From NCBI GenBank assembly GCA_018105865.1, contig CM030856.1, positions 11,152,753 to 11,216,752 of the forward strand: a DNA stretch of 64,000 nt, written 5' to 3'. Positions 1 to 12,349 of this stretch are shown piece after piece; position 1 is the stretch's first letter; each line of letters begins with the position of its first letter. The notes beneath the pieces are model-generated. The model did no database searches. It was not told the DNA's origin and worked only from the letters and a program-made list of their open reading frames with translations. A program made the position numbers and the translations under genes. The DNA is from Metaphire vulgaris. Taxonomy: Eukaryota; Annelida; Clitellata; Crassiclitellata; Megascolecidae.

Positions 1-285
1 TAACAAACAAAGTGGAAATGCCAAGAGAAAGATTTTTTACAATGAAGCAGTATGATAGAACCAGAGGACACAACATGAAACTGTTCAAGAAACGGGTTGG
101 GAGACATAAACAGCATTTTTTTAGTGCAAGAGTGGTGGACAGATGGAATGAACTGGATGAGGGATAGTAATGGCTACAACTGTAAACGAGTTCAAAATAA
201 ACCTCAGTAGTTTAGGATATTGATTGGACGGGAACAACAGTGGTTCTCACACAGGGCAGTCCTTACTTTTAAACCCAAAGATGTC
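1..285 (+). mobile_element. 3' end of a CR1/Jockey-like LINE (partial)
   Basis: The sequence aligns by eye with the C-terminal coding end of the LINE at 21461-22050: the stretches for the 'RVVD.WN.LDE' segment and the tail reading GTGGTTCTCACACAGG are shared. The reading frame is broken, so this is a dead, 5'-truncated copy. It may extend left of the window. Confidence 0.6.
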
Positions 286-583
286 CTAATTTCCAATCGG
301 TCTTTACGTACTGTAATTACTCTCAAAAGAATATTAAACCAGAAAGCGAAGAGTTTGGAAACTTTGGACCGCACAATTATGTGATTGTCCGAGAGCGTTC
401 TTCCTGCTTTTCCTTTTCCTCACAACTTCCACGGCACGAATGCAAATAATATGGGTTGTTGTTGTTTCAAGACTTAAATATGCGTTGAAGTTCTATTAAT
501 TTTAAAACTCTTAATCAGGTTGTCGATACCTCATCGTCTACTGACACCACTCGATCAGCTGGTCAGAAGAAGCTGGTTCGGGG

Positions 584-659
<76 letters not shown>

Positions 660-760
660 AGCTAGATAGATAGACATAGTGATGGCACAAACATTACTAA
701 AATGACTCTATAGCAGCTCAACGATGACGACGACAACGACGACGATGTTGATGATGATGT

Positions 761-838
<78 letters not shown>

Positions 839-1339
839 GGTCGATGGTGATGCTGATCATTATGACAATCTAGAAAATTACGCTTATAGAAAAGCGTGTC
901 ACTCCATACTGTTGAGACCTAGAGCGAACAACGTGACCCTATATTTCTGTTTGCCCACCCTCCCGCCCCACCGACTCCACCCCATCGCCCCCCCATCCAG
1001 CAGCGAAGCTTCCGGATCGAAACCCTCTCTGAAAGAATAACTTGTTTTCTCAAATTGTTGCGACGCATTTGTCTAGCGCCAGTCTATTCACCAGGAACAG
1101 TGAACAGTCGACGCTATAATTATACATGTACTTCTTGTCGATCAACTTGCTGCTTTGTGAGATGACATCGATAAAACGGCGTTATGCATAAGAGCGTAAC
1201 CAGCTAGGGCATCAATGTGAGATCGAGGCAGGGTTATTTTTTAGTATTACCAATTGGGGGGTCGGTATATTCTGGGAGGGTCGGTCCCTGGTGGAAAAAG
1301 TCTGACAGGCAGAAAATAGGTCATCTGGCTCAGCAGTTG
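286..1339. repeat. Non-genic stretch with (GA)n and (GAT)n microsatellites
   Basis: I see no exon here. It contains a perfect (GA)n run at 593-655 and a (GAT)n run at 721-838, followed by unique-looking sequence. A degraded copy of the CAAGCAAAAAAGGTCATC-type motif starts near 1301. Confidence 0.7.
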
Positions 1340-1560
1340 GGGGGAGGGTGTCGGTCTCAAATTCGGGGTGGGTGGATGTTCCCTGGCTCTAGGACTGGGG
1401 GGTTGGGGGCAACTTCTAATCATGGGGGCCAACCATTTGTTGGATGCATTAAGTATAGGGTCCCAACTGGGGGCCACTGGGGAGGCCATTCTGGGGGGTG
1501 GGGGTGGAGAGCCACTGGATGTTGGATGGTGTTAGGGGGTGTAAAAATATCCATGGGTCG
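1340..1560. mobile_element. Nested short elements: hAT-A remnant inside another MITE
   Basis: Outer parts (about 1347-1376 and 1500-1555) carry the 'gtcggtctcaaatt...ggtgtaaaaatatcc' sequence also found at 41685-41877 and 47100-47160. Between them lies a degraded hAT-A copy with the shared core 'ccaaccatttgttg' and 'agtatagggtcccaactggg'. A GATGTT repeat on both sides of the inner copy fits a target-site duplication. Confidence 0.5.
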
Positions 1561-2480
1561 AGAGGTTGCAGCAGACTTACTTTTCCAGACAAATGGGTCG
1601 GGAAAATGTCGTGAGCTCACCAACTGAAGGAATTAATTTTTATTTATAGAGTTTTATTTCTAGTTTCGGAGTTTGATTCCTTGTTTTTAGCTTGCATAGT
1701 CTCTTGGATTCTTCGTTATTCTATTCGTTGGTTTTAGTTCGTTTCTTTTTGGAAAAAATTGTCCCCGGTGTGACAATAATGATTGAAATTGTAAAGTAGT
1801 AATCTCTCTTCGATTCTTAACATCACGACCATTTGCTCTAAATTACTGCTTTCCCGACGTTTTGCATGTCGTAAAAGTTTGAGCTAAATAAATTCTGTCA
1901 TTGCATTGCAAAGGGAAATAAGGGCTTTAATTTTAGACGAACCACACAGACTTAGTGTGCTTTGATAATGGGCGAATCCAGAGGAGAGGCACAGGAGGAA
2001 CGCCCCCCCACCCCTCAACCACATCTCAAAATAAAGTTGTTCTGCTGCAGCTGTTGGTTTCCCATCGGGGCGCAAAACCAAAATATTTTACAGAAACGAA
2101 ACGTGTTTTTTCTTTCAGTCATTTTAACATTACTTTAATCCACATGAAAGGCACGAGGCAAGGCAGAATGGGTAATGGATCACAGCCCCAAACCGAATTC
2201 CTGAATCCGCCCCTGGCTACATAAGAAAATTGCTGTTAATTAAACGCAGAACATTCCAAGTCAGGAGGAAGTAAGTTACTCGAATTAGAATATGACTTTA
2301 TCCTAGAAAAAATTTCACAAAAACTGTCTGCTATCCATACACATACACTAGGCCCCTACTACAGTAAAACATAAAAACTCATAACTAATCCATCGCTTAA
2401 AAATAAGTTCTGGCTTAGATATACATGTATATTTGGCGGCGTGCCAGTCGCAAAGCGATGTTCCTGGAGTATTGCAATTC

Positions 2481-3771
2481 CTAACGGAACTGGTAGTCAA
2501 CATCGGAGGCCCTAACGCGAAGGTTGACGACGGTGTCGGCATTCGCAGGACACTCCACCTGGACCTTCACCTTGTCATTCTGCGACGATCCGTCACCCGG
2601 AAATTCCCCACGCACTCCGTGGCGGTGGCGGTGCAGTCTGGATACGACAGTCCTGGACTCCTGCAATCCGGATCCGTAGCAGCCACGGCGCTCCGGATAG
2701 CCGGGTCTGGTAGGGACAGGGACGTCATCCGGCCATCGGTTAATACCCGAGGTGGAGGAGGTGACGTCCTGTCTGTGCTCTTCGACGTACATCTCTTCCA
2801 GGCGTTGTTCCGGCCTTCCGTAATTCGAACTCCACTTCGGAGAGACGATCCCTTGTGGAAACTGGCGTCCGCCTTGCCCGCCTGGTAGACCTCCATGAGG
2901 CGCTTGACGTCATCGGCCACGATCTGTCGGAGATCTTCGGCGTCACATCCGGTGGTCGGCGACGTCATTTCCGGCGGATCGGTCCGAACGTAGCGTTTTC
3001 TCGTCGCCCACCTTTCGTTCTGGTCCCGCATGCATGTTTCTCGCGCGGCGGAGTAGGGGCGGTTGATGGCGGTGTTTGTCGGTCTCGTGACCGTCATCTT
3101 GACTGGATTTCCCTGACGATCTTCGAAGATTTCGATCACTCTTCCCCTGTTGTTGTTGTTGTTTGTTGTTGTTGTTGTTGTCCTCCTGTTCGAACTGCAC
3201 CTCCTTCCTGATCCTCGGCGGTGGTCTAGGCGTCATATGGCGCTGTTGGTGGTGCTGGTGGTGGTGGTAGTGATGGTCGTGATGGGGACACCGCTCGCGG
3301 GTGTAACCGGTTGCGTTCGTTGCACGGACAACGTTGTCCGAACAACGGTTGCACGACGCGGTGGGATCGTCGTCGTCGTTGTTGCAACAACAACAACGAT
3401 GCGTTCGGTGTTGTTGTTCGTTGTCGCGCGTCGCAGCATCTCGACGGTCCACGGCGGTAAGAAGACTCCGGGGTCTGAGTGATGGGGTGGTTCACCGCCG
3501 GGAAGGCCGCCGACGACGGGTCCTCCCCGAGCAGCAGGTCGCGCATCCGTCTTTCGTAGCTGAGATTCGGTTTGAGAAAGTAGGGGGTTTCACCCGAAGA
3601 TATCGACGCCGACGCCGGCCGATAGGGGGCCAGCCGCGATTCGCGAAACGCGCTCCCTCCGTTCGTCGCGTCCCACGTCATGCATGACGCCACCCCACCG
3701 GGGGTGTTCGCACCCCACCCGGGCCCATAGGGAAGGACGGACGCGCCAGACCACCTGTTGCTGATCGGCAT
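2481..3771 (-). CDS. Unresolved coding-like block, frame-broken (unknown protein)
   Basis: I do not recognise this. A GC-rich 1.3-kb block reads open on the minus strand in shifting frames. From an ATG at 3771 the first about 105 codons look protein-like, with a segment ending ...YERRMRDLLLGEDPSS. Low-complexity Cys/Asn/Asp/His/Gln codons follow. Around 3139-2860 another frame gives a segment with ...VIEIFEDRQGNPVKM and ...DLRQIVADDVKRLMEVYQ. A third switch leads to ...VECPANADTVVNLRVRASD, ending at 2481. The switches fall near CAA/CCA-type repeats. No convincing GT-AG introns separate the frames. It could be a repeat-rich gene with assembly indels, a decaying gene, or chance open frames in GC-rich DNA. 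Confidence 0.3.
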
Positions 3772-3942
3772 GTCTGACTGTGTATAGGCCTAGTGCTCGT
3801 TCGTTCAGACGCGAGAAATGTTATCCTAAGCAACAATCAACATTATTTCAGTTTATGCGAAAAAGCAATGCAGGCTACGTTTCGAATTCGTATCAATCAA
3901 TAAACTACTATAGAGCCACTATCATAATGCACGCCCCAGCGT

Positions 3943-4076
3943 CAGTGGCGGCTCCAGGCGTCCACACACACTAATCACAACCATTTGTTGTTTAATGTAT
4001 ATATTATATAGATCCCAACATATGGGGCAGGCATATAGGGGCACGGGCCCTCTGGCCCCCGGGTGGAGCTGCCATG
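3943..4076. mobile_element. hAT-A MITE with perfect 8-bp target duplication
   Basis: It starts CAGTGGCGGCTCCAGG and ends GTGGAGCTGCCATG, with imperfect inverted ends. The 8-mer CCCAGCGT flanks both sides (3935-3942 and 4077-4084). This short copy is one of at least ten in the window. A (TA)n run follows at 4090-4131. Confidence 0.8.
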
Positions 4077-4085
4077 CCCAGCGTC

Positions 4086-4133
<48 letters not shown>

Positions 4134-4386
4134 CGTAAACTTTGACGAAAAAGTGGGTACCTACCACCTAACCCCTTTATCTTCCTCCTTCCCTCTCAAA
4201 AGCGAGGTGAGGGGGGCTCGAGTCTGCTGGAGATCTAATAGAAATTTACGCCTATGTACTGTATTATGTGTTTACTACTATGTAGGATTGTAGGGAATAC
4301 TACAGTAGCCTTTATGAAAAAGGCCTATGCTAAAAAGCCCTAGTCTTTGATTTTCGTCATTCCACTGCGCTATAAAAATTGTCTCA

Positions 4387-4533
<147 letters not shown>

Positions 4534-5094
4534 TAGGCCTACTACATATGAATTTTTCACAGGTAGGCTAAACGTGCCGGCATTAACGGTTAATAGATAG
4601 GTCTAAATACATTTTCAAAAAAACAACACAAATAGGTAACAAAAATAACTTCAACAAAGAAAATGGAACACTGACCCGACGTCCCGTCCCTTGGGATTTT
4701 GCCTCCCCAGACGGTCGCCTAGGACCTAGCTACCTATAGGTTCGTCTAAATCTGCCTCTGACGATTAATTCCAACCTCTTTTTCAGAAACGACGATTCCT
4801 GTTACCCCGCGATATCGTCCGGTTGTAAGGCGTTGTTAATTTCTGTCGAAATAGACGTAGACGTACAGTATAATGGCCGAAAAAATTACAGTCGTGTATA
4901 GTACCTGTCAGTGCATGAAAGATATGCCGTTTTAGTTCCTATCTAGCGACCTGTCGTCAAAGCTAGAACCGCTGTCCACCTGTGTTTTGGTGACGCCATG
5001 GCGACCGTGTTTCACTGCCACGGCGCCCATCGATTAGATCTCGAGCAGGTGAGTAGACCGACGATGTACGCCCAAACAGTGGCGTAACAGTTAG

Positions 5095-5578
5095 CAGTGG
5101 CGGTTCCACGTGGGGGGGGGGATGAGTGGGAATGCACCCCCCCACCGGACTTAATTTCTTTTGCTTATGAAACCTATTATTGGGTAAACGTCTAATAAAA
5201 CTAAATGCGGATGACCTTTTTTGCTTGTCAACCTATTTTTCGGGTAAAATTAGGGATACAATTCCTGTTTTCAGCCTTTCCCGGCAAAGTTTATTGGTTT
5301 TTCCTTCTATATTTTTACCCCCCCCCCCCCAGTGTGAAAGACTCCTGGGCTCCGAGGGGAAACTGAAAAAGCCGGGGAGGAACTGACAAAGCCGGAGGAG
5401 AATTCTGCTATAGAGGCCGCTGTTAGTCCATGTAGTATTCCAAAATTTCCGAGGAGAATTTGAAATTTCCGAGGGGGGAAGGGCAATTTTCCCCCCGGAA
5501 ACGGCCTAGATTAAACACTGCCCCCAACTTTTTATGAATTCATCCATCCGCCACCAAGAAATCCTGAAACCGCCACTG
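5095..5578. mobile_element. hAT-B element (CAGTGGCGGTTCC ends)
   Basis: It starts CAGTGGCGGTTCCACG and ends GAAACCGCCACTG, so the ends are inverted repeats. Inside is GATGACCTTTTTTGCTTGTCA (5210-5230), the core motif shared with other families. No clear target duplication was seen. Related copies are at 6808-7122, 26876-27126, 42075-42366 and 58092-58555. Confidence 0.7.
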
Positions 5579-5694
5579 GTGACAAATCTATATCACATTG
5601 TTAAAGTCAAAGCCTTACTGGTCTACCATCCATATTAACTGGTATAGTTAACTATATCAAAACAGACTATTACTATTTACTGCGTGCAAATACT

Positions 5695-5871
5695 CAGTGG
5701 CGGCTCCACCGGCGGGGCCAGGGGGGCCCGTGCCCCCTATTGAGTGCCTGCCCCCCCAGTTGGGACCCTATACTTAATGCTACATACATTAAACAACAAA
5801 GGTTGGCCCCCCATGATTAGAAGTTGCCGCCCCAACGGCCCCCCACTTGCCAAATTCTAGAGCCGCCACTG
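5695..5871. mobile_element. hAT-A MITE
   Basis: Full-length copy in the orientation CAGTGGCGGCTCCACC ... TAGAGCCGCCACTG. The flanks CAAATACT (5687-5694) and CAAATGCT (5872-5879) differ at one base and fit an aged 8-bp duplication. Confidence 0.8.
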
Positions 5872-6416
5872 CAAATGCTGTGTGCAAAAATACAAAGTAA
5901 ACAGGAAAGGGGTGTTCCAAATAAATCTCTGGATAACCCAAGAGACTCGGTCTGGTCTCACTTTCAAATATTGTACATTTGTTCCAGAAAATTACTATTT
6001 TACCTCCAAACTCTAAGATTGAATTATGGCAGAACTAGTTTTAGCTTGAAGAAAAGGAGATATCCCAATGTTAAAGTTAGATGTCCTGATGTTAAAAATG
6101 AGATATCCCAAAGATTTATTTCACACCTCTCAACTAATTAAATGACAAGACAAAATTGAAAGTCAACTCAACACACTACAAGTCTGTCAGTCACGTTCCA
6201 CATTTTTAGTATAAACAAACAAAGCACATATCACAATCAACAATTAGGTCTTAAATAAGAAAGCAGCCAAAACAATATTCAACATGGTCAATATATCTAT
6301 TAAAATTTTACCACTCTTTCCTATGTAGAAACCCACCCAAAAGAAACTTTTACATTGCATTATTAGACCTATACATTTCAAAGTTCTGAAATTAATAGTT
6401 TAAGAAAAAGACCATG

Positions 6417-6452
<36 letters not shown>

Positions 6453-6665
6453 TGTATCTTAGATGAGACTGTATGGAAGTTTAATAATAATTATATTATT
6501 GTCAGGTACAGCACATAACTTAAGTCAATTGAACCTAGTAGAGGTTGGCAGTTCCAGTGTGTCTAGAAAACACATTGTAAAAGTCAGCAATCTTATCAGT
6601 CTTATTCACAGAAGAGATGTTACTGCTATTCCCTGTCGTCGCCGCTTAGGCCGCGATTTCGCCGC
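5872..6665. other. Region 3' of CHMP5, no gene seen
   Basis: AT-rich sequence downstream of the CHMP5 stop (CHMP5 runs leftward), with an (ATT)n run at 6416-6450. A minus-strand AATAAA lies near 6116-6121 and could serve CHMP5 about 550 bp after its stop; this is only a candidate. Confidence 0.4.
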
Positions 6666-6680
6666 TTAGGCCGCGATTTT
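6641..6680 (-). repeat. 20-bp tandem duplication over the CHMP5 stop codon
   Basis: Two 20-bp copies (6641-6660 and 6661-6680) differ at one base. The CHMP5 stop TAA (6668-6666) lies in the copy read first on the minus strand. The other copy is therefore 3' UTR and the protein end is unchanged. Confidence 0.85.
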
Positions 6681-7721
6681 CGGCAATCCAAATTCATCGA
6701 CAGCAACTCCATCCTAAGCAAACAGACATGACAAATTTTGAGATTCAGTGAATTAGTGACACGACACAATAACAGTGGCATTGCGGGCTGCAAAGCATGG
6801 CTGTAACCATTGGCGGTTCCAGGATTTCTTGGTGGGGGGGGGTGAAATGAATTCATAGGAAATTGGTGGTGGGGTTGAAAATAGAAGGGGAAAAAATCAA
6901 TAAACTTTACCACCCAAAAAGGCTGTCAAAAGGGAATTCTATATCTAATTTTACTACACTTTTACCGCGAAAATGAGGTTGACAAGCAAAAAAGGTCATC
7001 TGCAGTTTTTCCCCTGTAGTTTTACTAGACTTTTACCCAAAAATAGGTTTCACAAGCAAAAATAAGCAAGTCCGGTGGGGGGGGATGCATCCACATTCAT
7101 CCCCCATGTGGAACCGTCACTGGCTGTAGTCTAAAATCTCAAAAAATAAATGAATGCCCTAAGAGACGCGTCTTGAACCTTGTTAGTGACACTGTCCGCT
7201 CCTGGAATTCCCGTCGGAGCATTCGGAGCCTTGGAGGCTTCGTCGAGATACGACGTGTCGTCGTCGAGGGCGATTTCGTCGCCGAGGGCTTCCAGCTCCG
7301 CCTCCAGTTCGTCGTCGTCGACTTCCGGCATTCCGTAGCTCCGCCCCATGACCTCCTGTATTTCGCTGGACTGTTCGGTCAGGTCTTCGAGTTGGTCTTG
7401 AATGTCCTATGAAATTCAACACAGCAAAAATTTTAATCACCCGAAACGTTATGTCTGATTCCAAACACCATCGCAGTTTATTAAAACGCGTGAAATATCT
7501 TTTACAGTAGAAAAATTTACCGTAAAATGTTATAAGTCAAAGTTATTTACGAGAGTATGTGATATTTAGGAGACTCGGTCTGTTTGGACTTGTACGCTGA
7601 ATGAAGTAAGACAGAAAGAATAAGAATATAATGCTGGGAATAATAGATTTTTCAAACAAAAGGAAAACCACAGAGAGAATAGCATGAAGGCATCTAAATA
7701 GGTAATTGGAAGCAATATAAC

Positions 7722-7774
<53 letters not shown>

Positions 7775-10308
7775 CCATCACCACCATCATCACCATCATC
7801 ATCATCATCAGGTGCATTATTTCTCAAAAATCCAGACTAATACATAGATGATAGTGACGTCATAGACATTAGAATATAAAAACAATTCTGGCGCATCCAT
7901 TCTGGCACAAAGCCTTATCCATCAAAACACAAAACTCAACAATTTTCAAAACTATTCTGACCTCGATTTTGTCGATGTTGACCTTTTTGTACTCTTTCTT
8001 GAATTCCTTGACACCCAGTTTCATTGCGTCCACCTGAAAAAGAGAGAAATAAAGAGCTTTCTTGCTGGAAAAAAACACAAAACACAATTGCACCGCTTAA
8101 AGTTCATATTATGCCATTACAAATTTCAAATAAATTTCACAAAATTCCACAGATGTCGTTAGATTATGCAGGTCTAGAATGTACAGAAGTCTGCTAAACG
8201 ATTCTGAACCGCTATGCAAAAACTGCCGCGAATGTCAACATAGCATAACAACAATTTAGTTTCCACGAGAAAGGGATATGAACGAGAAATCGTATGTCTC
8301 TGAGTGTACATCGTCTTACGCATGTTTTCGTGTCTTTTAGTGACTGAATTCCATAATTGGTTTGCTCCATGTTGAATGATTGCTGCATTAGGTTATCACG
8401 CTGTTGTTCATACCTGAAACATGTTGCAGGACAAAGTCAAATATGTGGATAAACGGTACACATTTTACAATTTCACGAGACCATCCACAATAAAAATCTC
8501 AATGTATTAATATCCTAAAATGGGAAATCAATACAAGAAGATTAATAGCTCAACTTGCACTGACATATCAAAATATTTAATGCTTTTCCATCCAATAAGA
8601 ATTCTAATATAAGCATTTTCTGGATGAATATGAACTACAAACATTCACAGTTGATAAAAACTTGAAAATTTTGAAAAATTTGGCCTAGAAATAATCTACA
8701 ATTTAAACACCAGATCGTGAAAGAACTTTGGCTATCACCAGCATAAGCATAAAATGACATGTCAATGCAAACTCAGTGCAGTAATAAGAGTGAATAGTGA
8801 AGAAATAGTTTTTGTAGAAAATAACATCTTTTGAACCTCAATTGGAAAAGAACTGTGGCACTCCTATGTCACTCCTTAAGACCAATTTATTCACCAGTGC
8901 TGTGATCTATTCATAAGTGCTATGCATTGGAAAACATTGCCTCATAGTACTCTTCAAGTGGAGCTATATTTACTTCAACACCAAATTACCGGTACTTCAC
9001 ATTAGAGTAATGCACGAACCTGATTGTAACATGCAATGATTTAAGTACAAATGACGCAAAATACTTTTGTAGCCAAGGTTTTTGCTAATTGAACATCAGT
9101 GTCAAGATGATTAAACTGAAACAAGCAGGGCCACCCTTCCCCCCCCTGACAGCTTCCCCCTTCCCTGTGCTACTCTAACGTGATATCGAAACTCAGAGGG
9201 AAATTTCCTCCCGATAGCTTTTTTTAGCAAGCATTTGCTTCCTTTCCCCCCATCTGTGGGCGCCCCTGGAAACAAGAACTTACATCTTCTTTTGCTTCAA
9301 GACTCTCATAGCCTTTTGCTTCACCACGTTCTGTTATAGAAACAAAAAAAAAAGAAAAAAACAGAATAATGTAACTTAATACTTAAACCCAGGCATTATT
9401 GAATATCTAAAGGCTATGATACTGTTACTCACCATTAACCATCATGACTAGATAACAGTCAAACAAGTTCTCAAGTTTTCCTTCACTTTTTGCAACATCT
9501 CCCAAATTCTTCAGATCTAAACTGAAAACTTTTCTCATAAAAATTTTATTACTCTTCATATCAATAATGTCCCAACCACAATGCCCCTTTCTCGAAATAA
9601 TGACCCTTGCTTGGCGGACCTCCACAGCGTGACTATGGCTTTTTTAACATTAGATTAAGTGCTGAGAATAAGCAGCTACAACGGTATAACATTAGAAAAC
9701 ACTAACACTATATAAATTCATTAAATTTTTGCTTACTTACTGTTGGACTTCCTATCACCAGCCATTAGGTGACTTCAGTCTAACCTTTGATGGACCATCC
9801 CTCATTTTCTTCATTTGATCTCGGTATTTTCCCAGTTCCTGATCAAGTCTTGCAATTTTTTTGTCGATCGATTCGCCTCGACTGTCGATCTAAATTAACA
9901 ATCATAAAAGTGATCAACAACAGTGACTGGCTTGAATGTGGTATCAAGTTAATATTTGAGTAGCAATTGAAAAAAAAGATAGGGGTTGAATAATGTTTTA
10001 CCAGGATTGCAACATAAAGCTATACATAAAAATAATCAGTTATAGTAACAGCTAAATAACGCCAATTCAATCTAATCGTAGGTAACAGGATAGCAAGTAG
10101 AATGACAGAAGCGTTAATAGCTCAGCTCAAACAGGGTTCGTTCACTCATCCATTCATTCAGTCGCTCACTCCTTGTTTCATCTAATCATTCATTCATTCA
10201 TTCATTCATTCATTCAACGACTGAAAGTGCTTTTCTTACGTTAGAAATGCAGTCCGTGAGGTTTGGAGAGGGTTGTTTCGGCTTGGCTCTACCGAATAGA
10301 CGATCCAT
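6666..10308 (-). CDS. CHMP5: CHMP5, ESCRT-III subunit (complete, 7 exons, 220 aa)
   Basis: CHMP5/Vps60 is a Snf7-family ESCRT-III protein that acts on late endosomes in multivesicular body formation and binds LIP5/VTA1. Minus-strand coding exons: 10308-10240, 9889-9785, 9330-9284, 8413-8320, 8033-7962, 7406-7179 and 6713-6666. All junctions are GT-AG and the phases close exactly: 23, 35, 47 (exons 3 and 4 together), 24, 76 and 15 codons plus stop. The start [11 protein letters not shown] matches the family start. Then come the basic helical core (exons 2-5), an acidic region reading [16 protein letters not shown], and a last 15-residue exon containing VDEFGLP, the conserved C-terminal end. 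Human CHMP5 is 219 aa. The donor after exon 6 (AAG|gttcaa) is weak; without splicing, the frame runs into an unrelated short tail. GPR143 starts divergently 1.4 kb away. Confidence 0.96.
6808..7122. mobile_element. hAT-B element in CHMP5 intron 6
   Basis: Ends CATTGGCGGTTCCAGG and GGAACCGTCACTG, flanked by GCTGTAAC (6800-6807) and GCTGTAGT (7123-7130), an 8-bp duplication with two changes. It contains GACAAGCAAAAAAGGTCATC at 6981-7000. The insertion lies inside the last CHMP5 intron. Confidence 0.75.
7720..7812. repeat. (CAT)n microsatellite in CHMP5 intron 5
   Basis: About 90 bp of ATC/CAT triplets with a few CAC interruptions, between CHMP5 exons 6 and 5. Confidence 0.9.
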
Positions 10309-11686
10309 CGTTCCGATCCCCTATTTATCGCTCAAATTAAACAATCCAAACGTGAGATTTTGAAAATAGAGACTCGATAATTAAGAAGTTCTGCCTTTAT
10401 TGGTAAAAATTCAATCGGAAACAATAAAGCTAAACATGTAAATATCAAAATTGCAACTCAACCGGAAGTCACTAATGGTACCGTACTACCGTGTCTGTTA
10501 ATCTTAAGTAAGTAAGTAAATTCTCGTAAATTGTGATTTTGTAGATGCTCACACAAAGGCGCTTAGTACCATATAATTTATTATATTATATGAGACTTTG
10601 CTAGGGCTAGGGTGAGGGCTAGGTTAGGACCGGGGTAGAGTTCGGGCTAGGTGTTAGATCTCTAGAGCTAGGGCCAGTACTACACCTTGCCTATAGCTAT
10701 TTCAAGAAAGATTAAGCGCATAAGAATAAGCAGCTACTACTACTGTACTACACCATTAGAGCGCTGTATAAGTTTACGAGATTTTACTTTACTTACTTTA
10801 CTTTACTCTTAGGGCTATGCCGGTTATCACTGACTAAAATCTTTGGCTCTGTTGTGTCTTACTAGTATTTGCTTTATTTTAATGCATATTCACCTTTTTC
10901 GATAGGGAGGAATTCTAGTATCAGTCAATTGTTGACAATTTTAGAATTATTGATTGAAGCAACGCGTAGAATGATAAATTTAGACCATAATAGCGCTACA
11001 AAACTGACCATTTAATCCGCAACACGCGGATACGCTTATTCGCTTAATTAATTAAGCATAATTATGTTAATGTCGTGGTCAGCAAAAGAAAAGTTAGTAA
11101 ATATTGTAAAAACGCTTTACCAATTTTCGAATAATACTTCCATAATTTTGTGTTGATATTTTGCATTGTAAATTAATAACGAATCTTCTCATACACTTAA
11201 AAAATATAATTTTGATCGATTTTAAATTGCGTTCTGGATTAAGCTGCTCATCCTGGATTAAGCGGTAGGTCTCAGATATAACTGTACTAAAACAGTGTTT
11301 TATCCAGGCCTGTTAGGGGGAGATTCCTCCCCAAAAACCATTTAAACCCCCCCCCCCCAAAAAATCAGCATTGGCACAAATTTTTGCATTGAATTATGTC
11401 TCTTCCCCTCCAGCCAAGTCATTTTCCCCAAAGGTCTGGAGTGTGGATAAAACACTGACTAAAGAGACTGTTGTATTGTAGAGACTTTGGGGGAGGGGTA
11501 ATAATGGATATCCAAGATCCTCGTTAAACCCACTCTGCTCATGACAGCATTTGTTAGTCAGCATTCGAGTTTAGAAAATTCAAAATATTGCATGCGGACA
11601 TGAGATGTTTTTAAGTAACTCATATTCGTTTATCAGCTGTGCTTGTGTTGCATTTAGGAGAGTTGGATTTTGGATAGCTTGTAATC
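10309..11686. promoter_or_regulatory. Divergent CHMP5-GPR143 intergenic region
   Basis: The 1.38 kb between the two start codons must hold both 5' UTRs and promoters. I see no clear TATA box or CpG-rich core. It contains short TTAC/TAAG runs, a SINE-like tail near 10725-10790 and the MITE at 11293-11457. The promoter role is inferred from gene orientation only. Confidence 0.4.
11293..11457. mobile_element. MITE with CAGTGTTTTATCC ends upstream of GPR143
   Basis: Starts CAGTGTTTTATCCAGG and ends GGATAAAACACTG, a clear inverted repeat. The flanks share ACTAAA. Related elements are at 22983-23153 and 34068-34255. It lies 230 bp upstream of the GPR143 start codon. Confidence 0.7.
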
Positions 11687-12304
11687 ATGGCTTCACCAGT
11701 CTTGGAAACAGCATGCTGTATGATCGCGATCCCGGAAAATAATATCACTTTGGCAAAGCTTCTGCCATCACATCCCGAGCCGTCCTATACAAAACAGACT
11801 CTGATAGCTTACAATGTGCTTTCCATTGTGTCTTCATCCCTCAGTATTGTCGCTGCTGTCTATCAGTTGTTTCCTAAGAAGCTGGCTTCCCACATCAGAA
11901 CCGACAGGGAAATCAAGTCGGTCTTACGCCAGAATTACATCATCATCTGGCTCACCGTGGCTGATCTTGCGGCAGCTGCTGGTTAGCTTTGTTCCTTCGG
12001 AGATTCACTTTACTCAGATATTTAGTAAAATGGCTTTTACAATTTCTCATTTTCAGTATTTATATTTAAATTTCTTGTTTTCAGCATCAATGTTGTATGT
12101 TGTATTATTTATATTCATGCAAAGTGTATTTGAAGGAACTGTAGGACTGCTGTATATTTGATCGTTGTTTGTCAAACCAATTTGTTTTGCTCTCGATCTT
12201 TTGTTTTGCTTTTGTTTTTAAACTGTTTCGCTTTTGGTCAGACTTTTTCTTTTGCCACAATTTTTTTATAGTTTTACTTTACAGCAGCTTTTAATGTTCT
12301 ACTT

Positions 12305-12349
<45 letters not shown>

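Noticed and set aside
1217..1627. Plus-strand open frame of 136 codons, Gly/Trp-rich
   Set aside because: It is a reading through nested MITEs made of G-rich sequence.
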